A DNA stretch of 8,173 nt from an uncultured Pseudomonadota bacterium (GCA_902795745.1 CADBMG010000018.1:1-8173); one strand, 5' to 3'; positions 1-7,137 are shown, numbered from the stretch's first letter. Program-made: numbers and translations. Notes: generated from the letters alone by a model not told the origin.

Positions 1-76
1 CTGCTTCATCCAATTCTGGTAAGGTAATATCTGTACCGCCGGTGATATTAATCAAAACACCTTTAGCCCCCAACAT
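1..76 (-). pseudogene. ftsZ: ftsZ continuation after the internal TAG (runs off the window)
   Basis: Directly after the TAG, in the same frame, the minus strand reads M-L-GAKGVLINITGGTD-ITLPELDEA up to the window edge. This is the strand-turn-strand of the FtsZ C-terminal subdomain. In alphaproteobacterial FtsZ the expected text is roughly NPLLDDVSMKGARGVLINITGG, so the TAG sits exactly where Ser is usual, with no residue missing around it. The stretch keeps protein-level conservation and has no further stop in its 25 codons. Either the lesion is very recent, or it is a sequence error, or the codon is read through. The rest of the gene lies outside the window. Confidence 0.85.
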
Positions 77-853
77 CTAACAATCATCTAAAAGCGGATT
101 AGCCAAAGCCTGACGGGCAGCTTCTTTTGCCCTCCCTTTACCTTCGGCTTCACCTGTTCCCATAATTGCTTTACCCTTATCTTGCATAATATTTTTAACA
201 TCGGCAAAATCCAAGTTAATCAAGCCAGGCATCATCATCAAATCGGTAATTGAGCGAACACCGGAATAAAGTACATTATCTGCCAACTTAAATGCGTCAG
301 CCAACGTAGTATTTTCGTCGGCAATGCGGAACAAATTTTGGTTAGGAATAATAATTATGCTGTCCACTTCTTTGGTGAAATTGGCTAATGCACTTTCGGC
401 GATTTCCATACGTTTTTTACCTTCAAAGCTAAAAGGCTTTGTAACAACACCGACAGTCAAGATGCCCATTTCTTTGGCAATATGAGCCACAACCGGAGCA
501 GCACCGGAACCGGTACCTCCGCCCATACCTGCCGTAATAAATACCATATTCACGCCTTCAAGTATTTCGGCGATTTTATCGCGAGCTTCTTCGGCTGCCA
601 TTTTACCGACCTCCGGACGAGCACCTGCCCCTAAGCCCTGAGTAATTTCTAAACCCAACTGAATTTTTTGACTGGCGGCTGAATGAGCTAAAGCCTGAGC
701 ATCCGTATTGGCAACAATAAAATCGACACCTTCCAAATTTTGCGAAATCATGTTATTAACGGCATTACCGCCGCCACCGCCGACACCAACAACGGCAATA
801 CGAGGTTTTAAGTATGAAACCGAGGTTTCTGCGACACCTAACTTTATGGACAT
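77..853 (-). CDS. ftsZ: Cell division GTPase FtsZ, N-terminal 258 residues, interrupted by in-frame TAG
   Basis: FtsZ is the tubulin-like GTPase that polymerises into the cytoplasmic Z-ring. Visible motifs are the glycine-rich nucleotide loop GVGGGGGN (23-30), NTDAQAL (49-55), the tubulin signature GGGTGSG (111-117; most FtsZ have GGGTGTG), TKPFSFEGKKR (138-148), and the T7 catalytic loop NLDFADV (213-219) with N213, D215 and D218. The ATG at 851-853 is preceded by TAGGAGA (861-867), a good Shine-Dalgarno, so the start is secure. The 79-nt AT-rich gap to ftsA could hold a promoter, but I see no convincing one. The frame stops at TAG (77-79) after NPLLDDC, in the middle of the C-terminal GTPase subdomain. 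The next codons encode more conserved FtsZ, so this is a broken or mis-sequenced full-length gene and not a naturally short FtsZ. A 258-residue product would lack the rest of the C-terminal subdomain and the FtsA-binding tail peptide, and would probably not polymerise normally. Identity is certain; the status of the stop is not. Confidence 0.95.
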   Translation of the reverse strand: MSIKLGVAETSVSYLKPRIAVVGVGGGGGNAVNNMISQNLEGVDFIVANTDAQALAHSAASQKIQLGLEITQGLGAGARPEVGKMAAEEARDKIAEILEGVNMVFITAGMGGGTGSGAAPVVAHIAKEMGILTVGVVTKPFSFEGKKRMEIAESALANFTKEVDSIIIIPNQNLFRIADENTTLADAFKLADNVLYSGVRSITDLMMMPGLINLDFADVKNIMQDKGKAIMGTGEAEGKGRAKEAARQALANPLLDDC

Positions 854-932
854 ATATCTATCTCCTAACTTATTCTGTTACACTTATATCGTATATATAT
901 AAGCTAAATAAATTAAGTTTTAGTTACTATTT

Positions 933-2177
933 TTAAGAATTTTGCCGCAACCAATTAAATATTTTAGCAATTTTTCCGCTTTCACCAATAGGACGACTGA
1001 TTGTTTTTTTAGGCTTACGTTCCATATTATGCATTTCAAACAGCAACATACCCAAAGCGGTAGAAAAAATAGGATTATTATTTAAATGCTCCGGAACTCC
1101 GGGAATATTGCGCGGACCACCTAAACGAATCTGCTTATCCAATATTACATTAGCAACATATTGTATACCCGGTAATTGACTGCATCCTCCGGTTAAAACA
1201 ACACGATGATTACGTTGACCTCTTAAACCATGCGCATCAAGTTTGCGAGCAATCAGTTCAAACATTTCTTCCACTCGCGGAGCTATAATTTTAGTCAAAT
1301 CGGAACGATGCATTTGGCGGATGGAACTGTCATCTTCTTCTCCCAACGGATAAACGTTGATATTTTCATATTCATCTTGCGAGACACCAAAAGCACAACC
1401 ACTACGGATTTTCAAATCTTCGGCATGTGCAAATGAGGTTGTTAATCCTTGCGTTATATCGCGCGTAATATTAATTCCCCCTACCGGCAAAGTCGAAAAA
1501 GCAATCGGAAAACCGTTTTTAAATGTGGCAATACTGGTTGTTCCTCCACCAATATCGATAACGGTTGCCCCATATTCTCGCTCATCTTCCACCATACATG
1601 CCAATCCGGAAGCATAAGCCGTTAAAACTTTGTTTTCGATATCAAGGTGTGCAGCTTCTACCACCGATGACAAATTGCGATATAAATTTGAAGGATACAT
1701 ACCCAAAAGAATATTCACAGACAATTCTTCTCCGTATATATTCATCGGATCTTTCATTTCTTCGCCTTGATCCACCTTAAATGTGGTGGTTGAGCAGTGA
1801 ATAATTTCATTATTTCCGCCTGTATTAACCTTAGCCGTACCTTTGGCTATCAATTTATTGATATCCTCAAGACTAACCGGACGATTTTTTTTGAGAGATA
1901 TTGAGGCATTTTGCAGACAACTGGTTGTTTTACTGCCGGAAACATTCAAGATAACACTATCAATACGCTCGTCAGCCTTTTGCTCGGCATCTTCGACAGC
2001 ACTGCATACGGAAATTGTTGCTTGATTTATATCGGTTATAACGCCGTTCTTAATACCGTTTGATGCATTATATCCGTAACCGACAATCTTCAAGCGCTTA
2101 TCTTTCATAATATGTGCTATAATGCAACATACCTTAGATGAGCCTATATCCAACGCTGCAATAGTGTTACGATTCAC
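933..2177 (-). CDS. ftsA: Cell division protein FtsA, actin-like membrane tether for FtsZ
   Basis: FtsA is an actin-fold ATPase that anchors FtsZ filaments to the inner membrane and recruits later divisome proteins. The 414-residue length is normal for the family. ATP-site blocks are phosphate 1 LDIGSSK (9-15), phosphate 2 IDIGGGTT (207-214) and the adenosine motif LTGGCSQLPG (328-337). The FtsA-specific 1C (SHS2) domain lies at about 85-165. A basic linker rich in K and R (386-395) leads to a C-terminal amphipathic helix, KIAKIFNWLRQ (402-412), the membrane-targeting sequence. The start is GTG (2175-2177), supported by TGAGGT 8 nt upstream and by MNRNTIAALDIGSSK matching the family's amino end. 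It sits 32 nt after ftsQ and 79 nt before ftsZ, the standard FtsQ-FtsA-FtsZ order. Stop is TAA. Nothing looks damaged. Confidence 0.97.
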   Translation of the reverse strand: MNRNTIAALDIGSSKVCCIIAHIMKDKRLKIVGYGYNASNGIKNGVITDINQATISVCSAVEDAEQKADERIDSVILNVSGSKTTSCLQNASISLKKNRPVSLEDINKLIAKGTAKVNTGGNNEIIHCSTTTFKVDQGEEMKDPMNIYGEELSVNILLGMYPSNLYRNLSSVVEAAHLDIENKVLTAYASGLACMVEDEREYGATVIDIGGGTTSIATFKNGFPIAFSTLPVGGINITRDITQGLTTSFAHAEDLKIRSGCAFGVSQDEYENINVYPLGEEDDSSIRQMHRSDLTKIIAPRVEEMFELIARKLDAHGLRGQRNHRVVLTGGCSQLPGIQYVANVILDKQIRLGGPRNIPGVPEHLNNNPIFSTALGMLLFEMHNMERKPKKTISRPIGESGKIAKIFNWLRQNS

Positions 2178-2184
2178 TTTATTT

Positions 2185-2190
2185 ACCTCA
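2185..2190 (-). promoter_or_regulatory. Shine-Dalgarno for the GTG start of ftsA
   Basis: The minus strand reads TGAGGT here, with 8 nt (TAAATAAA) before the GTG start at 2175-2177. No in-frame ATG lies closer, so this site decides the non-ATG start of ftsA. It falls in the 32-nt gap after the ftsQ stop. Confidence 0.6.
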
Positions 2191-2209
2191 AATATAAACT
2201 AACAATTGA

Positions 2210-3001
2210 TCAATTTTCATCGTTTACTTTAACGATAACTTTGTTTTTTAATCTTAAATCAATGAAAGTTAATTTATATTTAAGAATACCGTGTGTTTTA
2301 TCAAGTTTAACCAATTTTTTCCACGCGCTTTCCAAATCATCTTCCGGCATTTTAACGGTTATACCATGTTCAACATTATCAAATATCAAATCCCAACGAC
2401 GTTGTGATATATAATTCGCTGCTTTTAATCGACTAAATACATCTTTATCTTTTTCAATTGTTTGTAACAAATCCTTAATGTGTTCAGGTGCTCCCTCGCC
2501 AACAATTTGCAAAACATTTTGTTGTGGAACATATTCTGTTTCAATAATGTTGCCATCTTCATCAATCGGATAAAATTCGTTCTGATATTGCCAAATTGAT
2601 TTAACTGTTTTTTCTTTGATACTTATATGGATAATATTCGGAAAATATCGTCTGGTAACTACGACATCTTTAACCCACGGCAAAGACTGTACATCCTCAC
2701 GGACCTTTTGCAAATCTATATTTAAAATATTATCTCCTCGCGACAAATTAATTGCCTGCAAAACATCTTGTTTTGAAGTTTTATTGCGCCCCTCCAATGT
2801 TACATCATCAAGTCCCCAACCTATAACTGCTGACTTTTGATATATTTCCGAGAGCAAAGAATCTATCTGTTGACCTATTAAATTATGACGAATCGTAATG
2901 ACTCCGACGGTAATAAGCCAAATAGAGCCGATTAAAAGCATATTACCAATTAAACGATAAGGCCATAAAACCGTTTCGTATATTTTATGATCTGCCGTCA
3001 T
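2210..3001 (-). CDS. ftsQ: Cell division protein FtsQ, bitopic divisome scaffold with POTRA domain
   Basis: FtsQ is a low-abundance inner-membrane protein that links the cytoplasmic ring to the periplasmic FtsL/FtsB and FtsW/FtsI machinery. The 263 residues show a short cytoplasmic tail, one transmembrane segment at about 17-37, and a periplasmic POTRA domain at about 63-132. The POTRA domain is recognisable from VTLEGRNKTSKQDVLQAI, GDNILNIDL, LPWVKDVVVTRRYFPNIIHISIKEK read in order. The FtsQ beta domain follows (about 135-255), with the conserved AxWQY/F-like SIWQYQNEFYPID and the later RRWDLIFDNGV-like RRWDLIFDNVEHGI (201-214). The ATG (2999-3001) lies inside the end of murB, a 17-nt overlap, with GGGGAA about 10 nt upstream, so translation is probably coupled to murB. 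It ends with TGA. Identity rests on domain layout and position before ftsA, because FtsQ sequences diverge strongly. Confidence 0.93.
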   Translation of the reverse strand: MTADHKIYETVLWPYRLIGNMLLIGSIWLITVGVITIRHNLIGQQIDSLLSEIYQKSAVIGWGLDDVTLEGRNKTSKQDVLQAINLSRGDNILNIDLQKVREDVQSLPWVKDVVVTRRYFPNIIHISIKEKTVKSIWQYQNEFYPIDEDGNIIETEYVPQQNVLQIVGEGAPEHIKDLLQTIEKDKDVFSRLKAANYISQRRWDLIFDNVEHGITVKMPEDDLESAWKKLVKLDKTHGILKYKLTFIDLRLKNKVIVKVNDEN

Positions 3002-3908
3002 TATCTAATCTTTCCCCTACCCGTTTAACTTCCATTTGCATTTTTACACCCGAATGTTTATAAACAGCCTCGATAATTTTTTCACATAATTGTTCTATTT
3101 GTTCAGCAGTTGCCGTGCCGTCATTTTGCAAAAAATTGCAGTGCTGATCAGACATTTTCACACCTCCGATACTCAAAGTATCGCATCCGGCTTCTTTAAT
3201 CAAACGCCATGCGGCAAAACCTTCGGGATTTTTGAACGTAGAACCGGCTGTACGAATTCCTTGCGGTTGATGATTTTTGCGATATTCATCATTTTGCGCT
3301 ATAATTGCCTCTATTTCCTGTTTGCTTTTTTGTTCACTTTGTAAGCATACTTCTAAAATAATCCAGTCTTGCGGAAAATCACTATATCGGTAAGCAAAGT
3401 GAAAATCTTCGGGTTCAACCTTAAATATATGACCGGAAGCATCCATAACTCTTGCATGGTGCAAAACTTTTGCCAAATCACTGCCAAAGCAACCGGCATT
3501 AGAGCGAAATGCTCCGCCGATAGTTCCGGGAATCGAACATAAAAATTCCAAGCCGCTCAAACCATTTTGCGGTAATATTTTCTTTAATTCGAAGTTCTTT
3601 AATCCGGCTCCGCAATAAAGTTTTTCTTCACATATTTGCCATTTAGAAAAACTTCGGTTACTTAACTTAATAACTGCCCCTCTGATACCGCCGTCACGTA
3701 CCAATAGATTAGAACCTCCGCCTATAATAAACACAGGAATGTCTTGCGGTTTATTTTGCAAGAAATATTGCAAATCTGCTTCATCTTCCGGTAAAAACAT
3801 CACGTCAGCCTTACCACCGACACCAAGCCATGTATGTTTGGAAAGCGGCTCATCAAATTTATATTCTCCGCGTACTTGCGGCAGATTTTCAAGCATAACT
3901 TTTGTCAT
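2985..3908 (-). CDS. murB: UDP-N-acetylenolpyruvoylglucosamine reductase MurB
   Basis: MurB is the cytoplasmic FAD enzyme that uses NADPH to reduce UDP-GlcNAc-enolpyruvate to UDP-MurNAc, the second committed step of peptidoglycan synthesis. In 307 residues I see the FAD-binding amino domain with GGGSNLLV (63-70), PGTIGGAF (127-134) with SNAGC (136-140), the catalytic YRYS block (173-176) with R174, GSTFKNP (222-228) whose S223 is the expected proton donor, and the carboxy-end Glu in MEVKRVGE (E293). This is the shorter type common in alphaproteobacteria and Firmicutes. The ATG overlaps the ftsW stop as ATGA, with AAGGA (3915-3919) 6 nt upstream, which fixes the start. Its own TAA lies inside ftsQ. 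In related bacteria murG and murC precede and ddl follows; here neither side has room for them. Confidence 0.97.
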   Translation of the reverse strand: MTKVMLENLPQVRGEYKFDEPLSKHTWLGVGGKADVMFLPEDEADLQYFLQNKPQDIPVFIIGGGSNLLVRDGGIRGAVIKLSNRSFSKWQICEEKLYCGAGLKNFELKKILPQNGLSGLEFLCSIPGTIGGAFRSNAGCFGSDLAKVLHHARVMDASGHIFKVEPEDFHFAYRYSDFPQDWIILEVCLQSEQKSKQEIEAIIAQNDEYRKNHQPQGIRTAGSTFKNPEGFAAWRLIKEAGCDTLSIGGVKMSDQHCNFLQNDGTATAEQIEQLCEKIIEAVYKHSGVKMQMEVKRVGERLDNDGRS

Positions 3909-5035
3909 TGCGCGTCCTTATCCTCCGATGCGGTATTTTTGCGGGTTATTGCTAATAACATTCCTATTTCCATCGCACTACCCAATAGCGACGAACCACC
4001 GTACGATATAAAAGGTAAAGTCATACCTTTGGTCGGAATAACGTGCAAAGAAGATGCCATGTTTACGAATGCTTGTAAACCAAGTGATGCCGCAAGGCCC
4101 ACTTCTGCATACATTACAAAAAGGTTTGTTTCTTTAACCGATGCACGCAGTGTACGAATTATAATAACTGCAAATAAAGCTATGATAATCAGGCAAAGCC
4201 AGACTCCGTATTCTTCACCGGCAACTGCAAAAACAAAGTCGGTATGAGCATCCGGAATATGCAATTTTACCGTTCCTTCACCCGGACCGCGACCGATTAA
4301 ATTACCGTTTTGAAAAGCCTCCATTGCGCGATTGATTTGATAACTTGTTTCGTCACTTCCGTACAAAAATTGATCAACACGTGCATGAAAGTGCGGAAAA
4401 GTAAAATATAGCAAAATCAGCACAAAAATGCCGCTAATCGCCAAGATGCTGACAAACAGCATCGGCAAACCTGCCAAAAATAATTGTAAGCCGAAAATAG
4501 CAGTTACCAACAATGTCATTCCTACGTCAGGTTGCAACAACAAAAGTAAGGCAACAGCACCGTACAAACCTATCGAAATTCCCATCCCCGGAAAATAATC
4601 ATATTTTTTACCGCAATCTAAGAGCCATGCAGTGACAACAATAAAAATCGGCTTCATAAATTCAGATGCCTGCATTGAAAATCCGGCTAAACTTATCCAA
4701 CGTCTGGCACCTTTGGTTTCAAAACCAAAAAACAATGTCAACACCAATAAGGCAAAAATAACAGCGAATCCGGCAATAGATATACGGCGTATCGTTTTTA
4801 ATTTGCATAGAGATAAACAAAATATTACGCCGATAGAGGCTATTACATAAAACACCTGTTTGCGTACGAACCAAAAATCATCAACATTAATGCGTCGAGC
4901 CACTGCCGGACTGGCGGTTATATCAAGCACTATACCGATGGCAAGCAATGCCAAAGTCACAAACAAAATTACCTTATCAACAGTCCATAACCATTTGGCT
5001 AAGGCATTATGACTATGACGCGACAAACTAACCAT
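3905..5035 (-). CDS. ftsW: Septal peptidoglycan polymerase FtsW (SEDS family)
   Basis: FtsW is the SEDS glycosyltransferase that, with the transpeptidase FtsI, polymerises lipid II at the septum. The 376 residues form about ten hydrophobic segments, starting near 21-40 after a short basic cytoplasmic end. Family landmarks are GARRWISL (109-116), QASEFMKP (122-129), QPDVGM (168-173), YQINRAMEAFQNG (232-244), the extracytoplasmic loop PDAHTDFVFAVAGEE (261-275) with the Asp of HTDF considered catalytic in SEDS proteins, and the signature PTKGMTLPFISYGGSS (334-349). FtsW is preferred over the elongation paralogue RodA because of the division-gene neighbours and the overall FtsW-like sequence. The ATG at 5033-5035 follows mraY by 12 nt with AGGA just upstream. 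The stop overlaps the murB start (ATGA). murD usually precedes and murG-murC follow; both are missing here. Confidence 0.96.
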   Translation of the reverse strand: MVSLSRHSHNALAKWLWTVDKVILFVTLALLAIGIVLDITASPAVARRINVDDFWFVRKQVFYVIASIGVIFCLSLCKLKTIRRISIAGFAVIFALLVLTLFFGFETKGARRWISLAGFSMQASEFMKPIFIVVTAWLLDCGKKYDYFPGMGISIGLYGAVALLLLLQPDVGMTLLVTAIFGLQLFLAGLPMLFVSILAISGIFVLILLYFTFPHFHARVDQFLYGSDETSYQINRAMEAFQNGNLIGRGPGEGTVKLHIPDAHTDFVFAVAGEEYGVWLCLIIIALFAVIIIRTLRASVKETNLFVMYAEVGLAASLGLQAFVNMASSLHVIPTKGMTLPFISYGGSSLLGSAMEIGMLLAITRKNTASEDKDAQ

Positions 5036-5047
5036 TTTACTTTCCTA

Positions 5048-6085
5048 TCATATAAAAACCAAACAACCCAAAGCCGTAAAAGCCAGTGCTGTTCCCCAAA
5101 AACGCAAGACAACTTTTTTCTCGCTCCAACCTAATTGCTCAAAGTGATGATGGATTGGTGCCATTTTAAAGAAGCGTTTACCTGTTTTCTTAAAATAAGC
5201 CACTTGAATCATTACCGACAATGTTTCGGCAACAAAAACCCCTCCGACTATTGCCAATAAAACTTCCTGCTTGGTCATAACGGCAACTGCACCGAGCAAT
5301 GCCCCCAAAGCAAGAGATCCGGTATCTCCCATAAAAACACGAGCTTTCGGTTTATTGAAATATAAAAACCCCAAACATGAACCAACTATTGCCGCACAAA
5401 CAACAGCAACCTCACCGCAACGCGGAATGTAATGTATTACGGAACCATCAATACCGCAAAAATAGGCAACAACTCCAAAAAAGCTGAACGAAATAATTAA
5501 TAAACCGGAAGCTAAGCCATCTAAGCCATCACTCAAATTAACTGCATTTGATGTTCCGGAAATTACTACAACCGCAAACGGAACGTATAGCCAACCAAGA
5601 TTTAGCACAACGTCCTTAAAGTAAGGAATTGTCAAACCGGTATTGATATTTGTTGTTGTCGCTGCAGTAATTATGCTGGCTGCGAGCAAGGCTGTCAAAA
5701 ATTGCAAAAACAATTTTGTTCTTGCCGTCATGGCATTTGAGCTCTGTCGTTTAACCTTCCAATAATCATCGACAAATCCAGTTATTCCGTAGACGATAAG
5801 CACTAAAATACTTACCCACACAAAATGGTATGAAACTTTGGCAAAAAGAGCAATCGCCAAAATTGAGGAACCTAAAATCAAGATTCCCCCCATCGTCGGC
5901 GTACCTTTTTTGGTTTGCAAATGGCTTTGCGGTCCATCGGTGCGAATCGGCTGACCTTTTTGCTGATGCTTGTGTAAAAAACTAATTAACGGCGAACCAA
6001 AAAGCAAGCTGACAATCAAGGCTAATCCAAAAGCCGCAACTATACGGTATAATAACGGCCAAGATTCATACAATAGTGCAAACAT
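5048..6085 (-). CDS. mraY: Phospho-N-acetylmuramoyl-pentapeptide-transferase MraY
   Basis: MraY is the inner-membrane enzyme that transfers phospho-MurNAc-pentapeptide to undecaprenyl phosphate, giving lipid I. At 345 residues it is slightly shorter than the usual 360. It shows about ten transmembrane segments and the family's invariant blocks: KKGTPTMGG (59-67), the FVDDYWK aspartates (D106, D107), NAVNLSDGLDGLA (180-192), FMGDTGS (251-257, with D254) and the histidine cluster MAPIHHHFE (308-316). The ATG at 6083-6085 has a strong AAGGAGA (6091-6097). It is the first dcw gene here and is separated from upstream genes by 242 bp, so it probably has its own promoter. murE and murF, its usual upstream partners, are not in the window. 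Stop is TGA. No key residue is missing. Confidence 0.98.
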   Translation of the reverse strand: MFALLYESWPLLYRIVAAFGLALIVSLLFGSPLISFLHKHQQKGQPIRTDGPQSHLQTKKGTPTMGGILILGSSILAIALFAKVSYHFVWVSILVLIVYGITGFVDDYWKVKRQSSNAMTARTKLFLQFLTALLAASIITAATTTNINTGLTIPYFKDVVLNLGWLYVPFAVVVISGTSNAVNLSDGLDGLASGLLIISFSFFGVVAYFCGIDGSVIHYIPRCGEVAVVCAAIVGSCLGFLYFNKPKARVFMGDTGSLALGALLGAVAVMTKQEVLLAIVGGVFVAETLSVMIQVAYFKKTGKRFFKMAPIHHHFEQLGWSEKKVVLRFWGTALAFTALGCLVFI

Positions 6086-6090
6086 ATATA

Positions 6091-6097
6091 TCTCCTT
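6091..6097 (-). promoter_or_regulatory. Strong Shine-Dalgarno of mraY
   Basis: The minus strand reads AAGGAGA, 5-6 nt before the mraY ATG, close to the anti-Shine-Dalgarno consensus and the strongest such site in the window. The TAA stop of a 34-codon mini-ORF overlaps its first bases. Confidence 0.7.
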
Positions 6098-6200
6098 ATA
6101 TCAAATATGCAATTATCATAACTGCAATATCTAAAATAAGTCTTAAAAAAACGACTGATTTTGAGATAAAAAACTGTCCTAAAAAATTCTTAAACAGCAT
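6096..6200 (-). CDS. Possible 34-residue hydrophobic leader peptide before mraY
   Basis: An ATG-to-TAA frame of 34 codons starts MLFKNFLGQF and ends in a hydrophobic run (about 17-34, VVFLRLILDIAVMIIAYLI) long enough to span a membrane. An in-frame TAA lies three codons upstream of the ATG. The stop overlaps the mraY Shine-Dalgarno, the arrangement of a translationally coupled leader or small membrane protein. Against it, there is no Shine-Dalgarno before the ATG, and T-rich DNA readily gives Phe/Leu/Ile frames by chance. I do not recognise it, and it does not resemble the end of MurF. Confidence 0.2.
   Translation of the reverse strand: MLFKNFLGQFFISKSVVFLRLILDIAVMIIAYLI
6108..6126. promoter_or_regulatory. 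Imperfect 19-bp palindrome upstream of mraY, candidate operator
   Basis: The bases fit the dyad TGCAnTTATnATAAnTGCA around a single centre (6117), with eight of nine pairs matching. On the minus strand it contains GATAAT (6112-6117), one base off a sigma-70 -10 box; the matching -35 position (6135-6140, CTTATT) is poor. It lies about 23 bp before the mraY start, where a repressor or small-RNA fold could control the dcw operon. The dyad is seen directly; an operator role is inference. It does not resemble the TGGG-type direct repeats bound by MraZ. Confidence 0.3.
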
Positions 6201-6271
6201 ATAGGTGAATTATTGCTTTTAATTGCGAAAAACTCTGAGACAAAGAATATTGAAAATAAAACAACTAATCA

Positions 6272-6297
6272 CTCTTTTCCATTATCATTAAAAAGAG
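6272..6297 (-). terminator. Weak hairpin downstream of the 253-residue gene
   Basis: On the minus strand CTCTTTT pairs with AAAAGAG across a 12-nt loop, about 30-55 nt past the stop of the secreted-protein gene. It is followed by a T-rich but broken tract. It could end that transcript before mraY, but the stem is AT-rich and there is no clean U run, so this is tentative. The rest of the gap (6086-6327) is AT-rich with no RNA gene that I can recognise. Confidence 0.25.
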
Positions 6298-6327
6298 GAA
6301 GATATCTTATTTAGTCAGCGTGGAGGA

Positions 6328-7089
6328 TTATTTCAGCTTATTCCATCCGGTTTTCGGTGTTGCAGCCGATGCAGGTTGTGTCGGAGAGGATGTAGGCTGT
6401 CCCCAACGTTTATTAGGGGTATCACCCAGTCCCAGACGACGCACCATTTCTTTTTGTTCCTGATTCAATATTTGTCCGTTGGGTAGCATCTGTCCCACCA
6501 ACGCCGGAGAAATATACGGTTCGGACAAAGTAGCGTAAGCCTTAGTTATTTGCTCAAACAACTGTGCTCCCGGCGCGGCGTTTATGGTTACAACATCGCG
6601 GCCGTGATAGAACGTTACTGCCGGACAAGGATAGGAAAGTAAAACATCGGTCGAATCCGGTCCGTAAATATAGCGCAACATGATTTTCGGGGCAATTTTG
6701 CAATTATCCATTTGATTGGAAAAAACCGTTGTATTACGCCATAAGGCATCGTTAAACAATTTCTTACCACTGTCAGATAATTCTCCGCACGAACCTTTAA
6801 TTGCCAAATCATTTACGGTGTAGACATCTTCATTGGGCTGAGCGTATGCCACAGTGTAACAAAAAACTTTCTCTGCCTTTTCGATATTACGAGCTGCAGA
6901 TGCCGGTAATCGAGAGTTCAAAAACTTAGAAAAAAACTCTTGCTTTGCCGCACTTTCTACCGACTGCGCAGTTGTTTCAGTTATTGTTTCAGAATCAACA
7001 TCATCTATACCAAACAAGTCATCGGCACAAAATCCGTTTGATGCGACAAATACAAACATTAAAGCAATTAATGGCATATTTTTTTTCAT
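6328..7089 (-). CDS. Exported protein of unknown function with four mature cysteines
   Basis: I do not recognise this 253-residue protein. It begins MKKNMPLIALMFVFVASNGFCA, a typical Sec signal peptide with cleavage probably near residues 17-22. The C21 context (NGFC) is not a proper lipobox, so a lipoprotein is unlikely. An acidic linker (about 23-40) follows, then a mixed region with C77, C101, C130 and C155. The even cysteine number fits two periplasmic disulphides. The most structured stretch is about 130-175 (LRYIYG, TDVLLSYPCP, FYHGRDVVTINAAPGA). A Pro/Ser/Thr/Ala-rich tail (230-245) ends in GWNKLK. The ATG has AGGGA about 8-9 nt upstream. It follows the next upstream gene by 48 nt and probably shares its transcript. 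It could be an envelope or secretion-system component; that is a guess from location and cysteines. Confidence 0.75.
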   Translation of the reverse strand: MKKNMPLIALMFVFVASNGFCADDLFGIDDVDSETITETTAQSVESAAKQEFFSKFLNSRLPASAARNIEKAEKVFCYTVAYAQPNEDVYTVNDLAIKGSCGELSDSGKKLFNDALWRNTTVFSNQMDNCKIAPKIMLRYIYGPDSTDVLLSYPCPAVTFYHGRDVVTINAAPGAQLFEQITKAYATLSEPYISPALVGQMLPNGQILNQEQKEMVRRLGLGDTPNKRWGQPTSSPTQPASAATPKTGWNKLK

Positions 7090-7137
7090 TTTTTTAATCC
7101 CTTTCTATAATAATTTTCGTTAGTTTTAGTGAACAAT

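Noticed and set aside
23..853. FtsZ variants GVGGGGGN and GGGTGSG as signs of an unusual tubulin homologue
   Set aside because: GVGGGGGN is also found in E. coli FtsZ, and Ser in the signature is within normal FtsZ/tubulin variation; the rest of the protein is ordinary FtsZ.
708..902. Plus-strand 64-codon frame opposite the start of ftsZ
   Set aside because: It is antisense to well-conserved ftsZ codons, has a proline run that mirrors the glycine loop, and lacks a family resemblance.
870..932. AT-rich ftsA-ftsZ gap as a dedicated ftsZ promoter
   Set aside because: Runs of TATATA give many -10-like matches, but no -35 at proper spacing stands out.
3834..4247. Plus-strand 137-codon frame opposite ftsW and murB
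   Set aside because: It lies antisense to two clearly identified genes, and its composition follows from their codons.
6168..6197. CTGT...ACAG stem followed by TTTTTT on the minus strand, as a terminator before mraY
   Set aside because: Only four Watson-Crick pairs plus two possible G-U pairs, with a long loop; the T run is common in this AT-rich gap.
6615..6812. Minus-strand 65-codon frame inside the secreted-protein gene
   Set aside because: It is an overlapping alternative frame with no Shine-Dalgarno or recognisable domain; the longer frame has a signal peptide and a better start.
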